A stretch of DNA of 9,765 nt from an uncultured beta proteobacterium (GTDB lineage: Bacteria; Pseudomonadota; Gammaproteobacteria; Burkholderiales; Burkholderiaceae_C), in NCBI GenBank assembly GCA_903927495.1, contig CAIYNH010000289.1, positions 1 through 9,765 on the forward strand. Reading direction: 5' to 3'. The position numbers were made by a program, and so were the translations under genes. Positions 7,323 to 9,765 of the stretch are shown here, in pieces. The notes under the pieces are model-generated. The model was not told the DNA's origin. It searched no databases and saw only the letters and a list, made by a program, of their open reading frames with translations. Position 1 is the stretch's first letter. Each line of letters starts with the position of its first letter.

Positions 7323-9765
7323 TCAGGTCGATTCTTTTTTCATTTCATGGCCAGCTGGGCCAGATGCCGTTCGCGATAGGATTAATGCGACATCCAGCGT
7401 CTCCATGAACTCGATCACATTGATGGGTTTGGTCATGTATTTGAAAAATCCGGCCTGGATTGCCTTCTCGACATCTTTGGGTAACGCGTTGGCACTGATC
7501 GCGAGGATGGGAATGTGCGCCGTTAACGGATCTGCGCGCAGGATTTTCATGGCTTCAAGACCGCTGATGCCCGGCAGGTTGATGTCCATCAGAATCACTG
7601 CCGGCTGATGGATGCGCGCAAACTCGACGCCGAGATTACCGTCCCCCGCTGAGAGCAAGCGCAGGTCGGGACGGCGCGCAATGAGTTGCTCGACAAGTTT
7701 CAGGCTGGCAAGGTTGTCTTCCACATACAGCAGGGTGCGCACGTGGGTGCCATCCGTCACCTCCGGCCTAATCAGCGGCACTGGTCTAGCTTCCAGAACT
7801 GCAGGTATAGGAGCACTCGTCAGACTCAATTCGAACCAGAAGACGCTCCCCACCCCGACCGTGCTTTCTGCGCCAATGGAGCCCCCCATAAATTCAATCA
7901 GTCGCTTTGTAACCACCAGGCCGATGCCCGTACCTTCCTCTGTGCCCGCTTCCTTGCCAAGACGATTGAACGGTTGAAAAAGCTGCGCAAGCTGTTCTGG
8001 AGCCAGACCCTGACCTGTGTCGCGAACCCCAATTCGAATCGAATTCGGCGGGTTTAGGGTGTACTCCACGGCGACCGAGCCCCCTGGTTTGTTGTATTTG
8101 ATGGCGTTGAAGAGCAAGTTGATCAAAACCTGTTTGACCCTGGTCTGATCGGCACTAACAAAGTAGGCTGGATGCTTGAATCTCGGAAACGTCATGCTGA
8201 TGCCACGCTTCTCTGCTTCTGGCTCAATCATGACCCGGCACTCAAGCATGACATCCAACAGCGAGACAGAGTCAATCGACATCGTCACCTTGCCCGACTC
8301 AATCTGAGCAAGATCAAGAATTTCGTTAATCAATTCCAGAAGATACCAACCTGCCTTGAGAACCTGATCGAGGTTTTGCTTCTGCTCAGGTGTCGGCGAT
8401 GGCGTGCCGGATTCAATGAGTTGGGTGAAGCCGAGAATTGCGTTGAGGGGGGTGCGCAATTCATGACTCATGCTGGAAAGGAAATCTGACTTGGCAAGGT
8501 TAGCTTTCTCTGCCACAGACTTTGCAGCTTCCAATTCGACGTTCTTTTGCAGTAGAACTTGATCGAAAAGCTTGCGCTCGGTGATGTCGCGCGCAGCGGC
8601 GAACACGCCTTGCAGGTTCCGGTAGCGGTCGTAAAAAGTGGTCGCATTGAAAGACACCACGGTTTCCTTGCCGCCCCTGGTGTGCACGGTGAGCTCATAG
8701 TTGACTATCTTCTTTCGGCTCAGCACCAACTTGATACTCGCCTCGGCCCGCTCCGGATCGGTGAAATAGCGATTGAACGGTGCACCAATCAACTCGTCAC
8801 GCGTGCACTCGGTGAGTGCCTCCATCTGATGGTTAACGTCGGTGATGATGCCGGACGGATCGGTGGTCATCAGCGCATCAATATTGGATTCGAATAGGGA
8901 ACGGGTGTAGAACTGATGGTCACGCAGTCGCTGATCGAGTTTTTGCCGTTCTGCGTCCATCTGAATGCGCGCGGTGGCCTCGGTCTCGCTCCGAACAAGT
9001 TTCTCGCGGATGCGATGATTCTCATCCTCGAAGTGTTTGCGCCGGAGGTGAGCGCGCAAGCGGACCTTGAGCACTTCGAAATCGGCAGACTTGGCAATGT
9101 AGTCGTCGGCACCAGCGTTGATGCATTCGATCATGGCATCCCGGTCGTCGTGCGCCGTGAGCATGATGAGGGGAATGTCGCGCCATTTTTCTTGCTGTTT
9201 GATGCGCTTGCAGGTGTCCTGGCCGGAAAGCCCCGGCATGATGAGGTCGAGCAAAATGCCGTCCATAGACTCAGTCGCGAGCCGTTCCAGCGCCTCCTCT
9301 CCGGACGTTGCCAAAATCACAACATATTCTTCCTCGCGAAGCTGGCTGGCGAGCTCCTGGAGGTAGGTGATGCTGTCGTCAACGGCGAGCAGACGCTTGG
9401 CACCGAGCAAGCTCGGACCCCTCCCGGCATCGATCGCTGCCTCACCACAGGCATTTACTTGCGTGAGCGCCTGTGCCCGCGCGACGACTTCTCCGAGGTC
9501 GTAGGGTTTGCCGATGAACTCAACAGAGCCCGCGTTCATCGTTTGGACGCGGTTCTTGACCTCGTCCACGGTTGAAAGCAGCAGCACCGGGACTTGCGCT
9601 GTCGCTGGCGAGCGCCGCAACTCTTTGAGAATATCGAGCCCGCTCCCGTCAGACAGCAAAATATCGAGGACGACCAGAGCAGCGCGTTCATAGGAGAGCG
9701 CCTCTCTCGCGCTACAAATATCAGTGCACAGCACGGTGTCGAAACCGGCCGACTGGAGGGCTTCG
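7323..9765 (-). CDS. Hybrid sensor histidine kinase with three receiver domains, 5' end outside window
   Basis: The frame ends at TGA 7323-7325 and is open to the right edge. GTG 9734 is inside a receiver domain, with ten more receiver-like codons visible before it, so it is not the start. Counting from that GTG (803 residues): receiver 1 (phospho-Asp24 in LVVLDILLSDGSG, Lys76 in GKPYD); receiver 2, about 113-232 (Asp119/120, phospho-Asp163, Thr193, Lys215, here Lys-Ser rather than the common Lys-Pro); a charged helical linker, about 232-272; PAS, about 273-388, ending RDITERK; a coiled coil; HisKA with His424 in SMSHELRTPLN; HATPase_c, about 525-638 (N box near Asn543, DTGQGLAP, GTGIGLVVTKRL); and receiver 3, about 666-785 (Glu672/Asp673, phospho-Asp717, Ser747, Lys769). 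No membrane segment is visible, so it is probably cytoplasmic unless one lies in the missing N-terminus. All kinase motifs are intact. The signal and the output partner are unknown. The gene appears more GC-rich than the + strand genes to the left. Confidence 0.9.
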   Translation of the reverse strand, partial: EALQSAGFDTVLCTDICSAREALSYERAALVVLDILLSDGSGLDILKELRRSPATAQVPVLLLSTVDEVKNRVQTMNAGSVEFIGKPYDLGEVVARAQALTQVNACGEAAIDAGRGPSLLGAKRLLAVDDSITYLQELASQLREEEYVVILATSGEEALERLATESMDGILLDLIMPGLSGQDTCKRIKQQEKWRDIPLIMLTAHDDRDAMIECINAGADDYIAKSADFEVLKVRLRAHLRRKHFEDENHRIREKLVRSETEATARIQMDAERQKLDQRLRDHQFYTRSLFESNIDALMTTDPSGIITDVNHQMEALTECTRDELIGAPFNRYFTDPERAEASIKLVLSRKKIVNYELTVHTRGGKETVVSFNATTFYDRYRNLQGVFAAARDITERKLFDQVLLQKNVELEAAKSVAEKANLAKSDFLSSMSHELRTPLNAILGFTQLIESGTPSPTPEQKQNLDQVLKAGWYLLELINEILDLAQIESGKVTMSIDSVSLLDVMLECRVMIEPEAEKRGISMTFPRFKHPAYFVSADQTRVKQVLINLLFNAIKYNKPGGSVAVEYTLNPPNSIRIGVRDTGQGLAPEQLAQLFQPFNRLGKEAGTEEGTGIGLVVTKRLIEFMGGSIGAESTVGVGSVFWFELSLTSAPIPAVLEARPVPLIRPEVTDGTHVRTLLYVEDNLASLKLVEQLIARRPDLRLLSAGDGNLGVEFARIHQPAVILMDINLPGISGLEAMKILRADPLTAHIPILAISANALPKDVEKAIQAGFFKYMTKPINVIEFMETLDVALILSRTASGPAGHEMKKEST

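Noticed and set aside
7263..7370. Short plus-strand frame starting at ATG 7263 between the transposase remnant and the kinase
   Set aside because: It has no ribosome site, runs antisense into the kinase 3' end, and shows no recognisable sequence.
8916..9575. Plus-strand open frame of 219 codons opposite the sensor kinase
   Set aside because: The minus-strand frame encodes unmistakable receiver and PAS motifs across the same bases, so this is an antisense shadow of a GC-rich gene.

Overview
The window looks like chromosomal or accessory DNA from a Gram-negative proteobacterium, most likely a betaproteobacterium. The grounds are a FhaB-like exoprotein, a lipobox lipoprotein, a PAS/hybrid sensor kinase and a Tn3-type transposon end. 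The genus cannot be fixed from this sequence alone. The window has two blocks with opposite coding direction, and the switch lies at a transposon end near 6926.

Left block (1-6900, all + strand, genes packed with gaps of at most about 60 bp or with overlaps): (i) the 3' part of a very large, repetitive, Gly/Ala/Asn/Thr/Val-rich beta-helix surface protein, probably a two-partner-secretion (filamentous haemagglutinin-like) exoprotein, whose 5' end is outside the window; (ii) 15 bp later, a lipoprotein with a Calx-beta-like domain and two DUF1566 (Lcl C-terminal) domains; (iii) an APH/choline-kinase-fold phosphotransferase; (iv) a 2OG-Fe(II) oxygenase that overlaps the kinase by 8 bp; (v) a second, prolyl-4-hydroxylase-like 2OG-Fe(II) oxygenase that overlaps (iv) by 41 bp. 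Genes (iii)-(v) look translationally linked and could form a modification cassette. Their substrate is unknown. Whether they serve the neighbouring surface protein is speculation from position.

Junction (6901-7322): 25 bp after the second oxygenase lies a 38-bp sequence that closely matches the terminal inverted repeat of Tn3 as I remember it. It is followed by the 3' end of a Tn3-family transposase gene on the - strand, in the orientation expected for that end. The transposase is a remnant: the solid part is about 76 codons, with a possible frameshifted extension, and it stops against the next gene.

Right block (7323-9765, - strand): a large hybrid sensor histidine kinase that runs off the window. 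It has two receiver domains at the visible N-terminal side, then a PAS domain, HisKA, HATPase_c and a third, C-terminal receiver. It appears more GC-rich than the left block. It is either a passenger of, or was joined to, the Tn3-like remnant.

No tRNA, rRNA, CRISPR array or convincing rho-independent terminator was seen.
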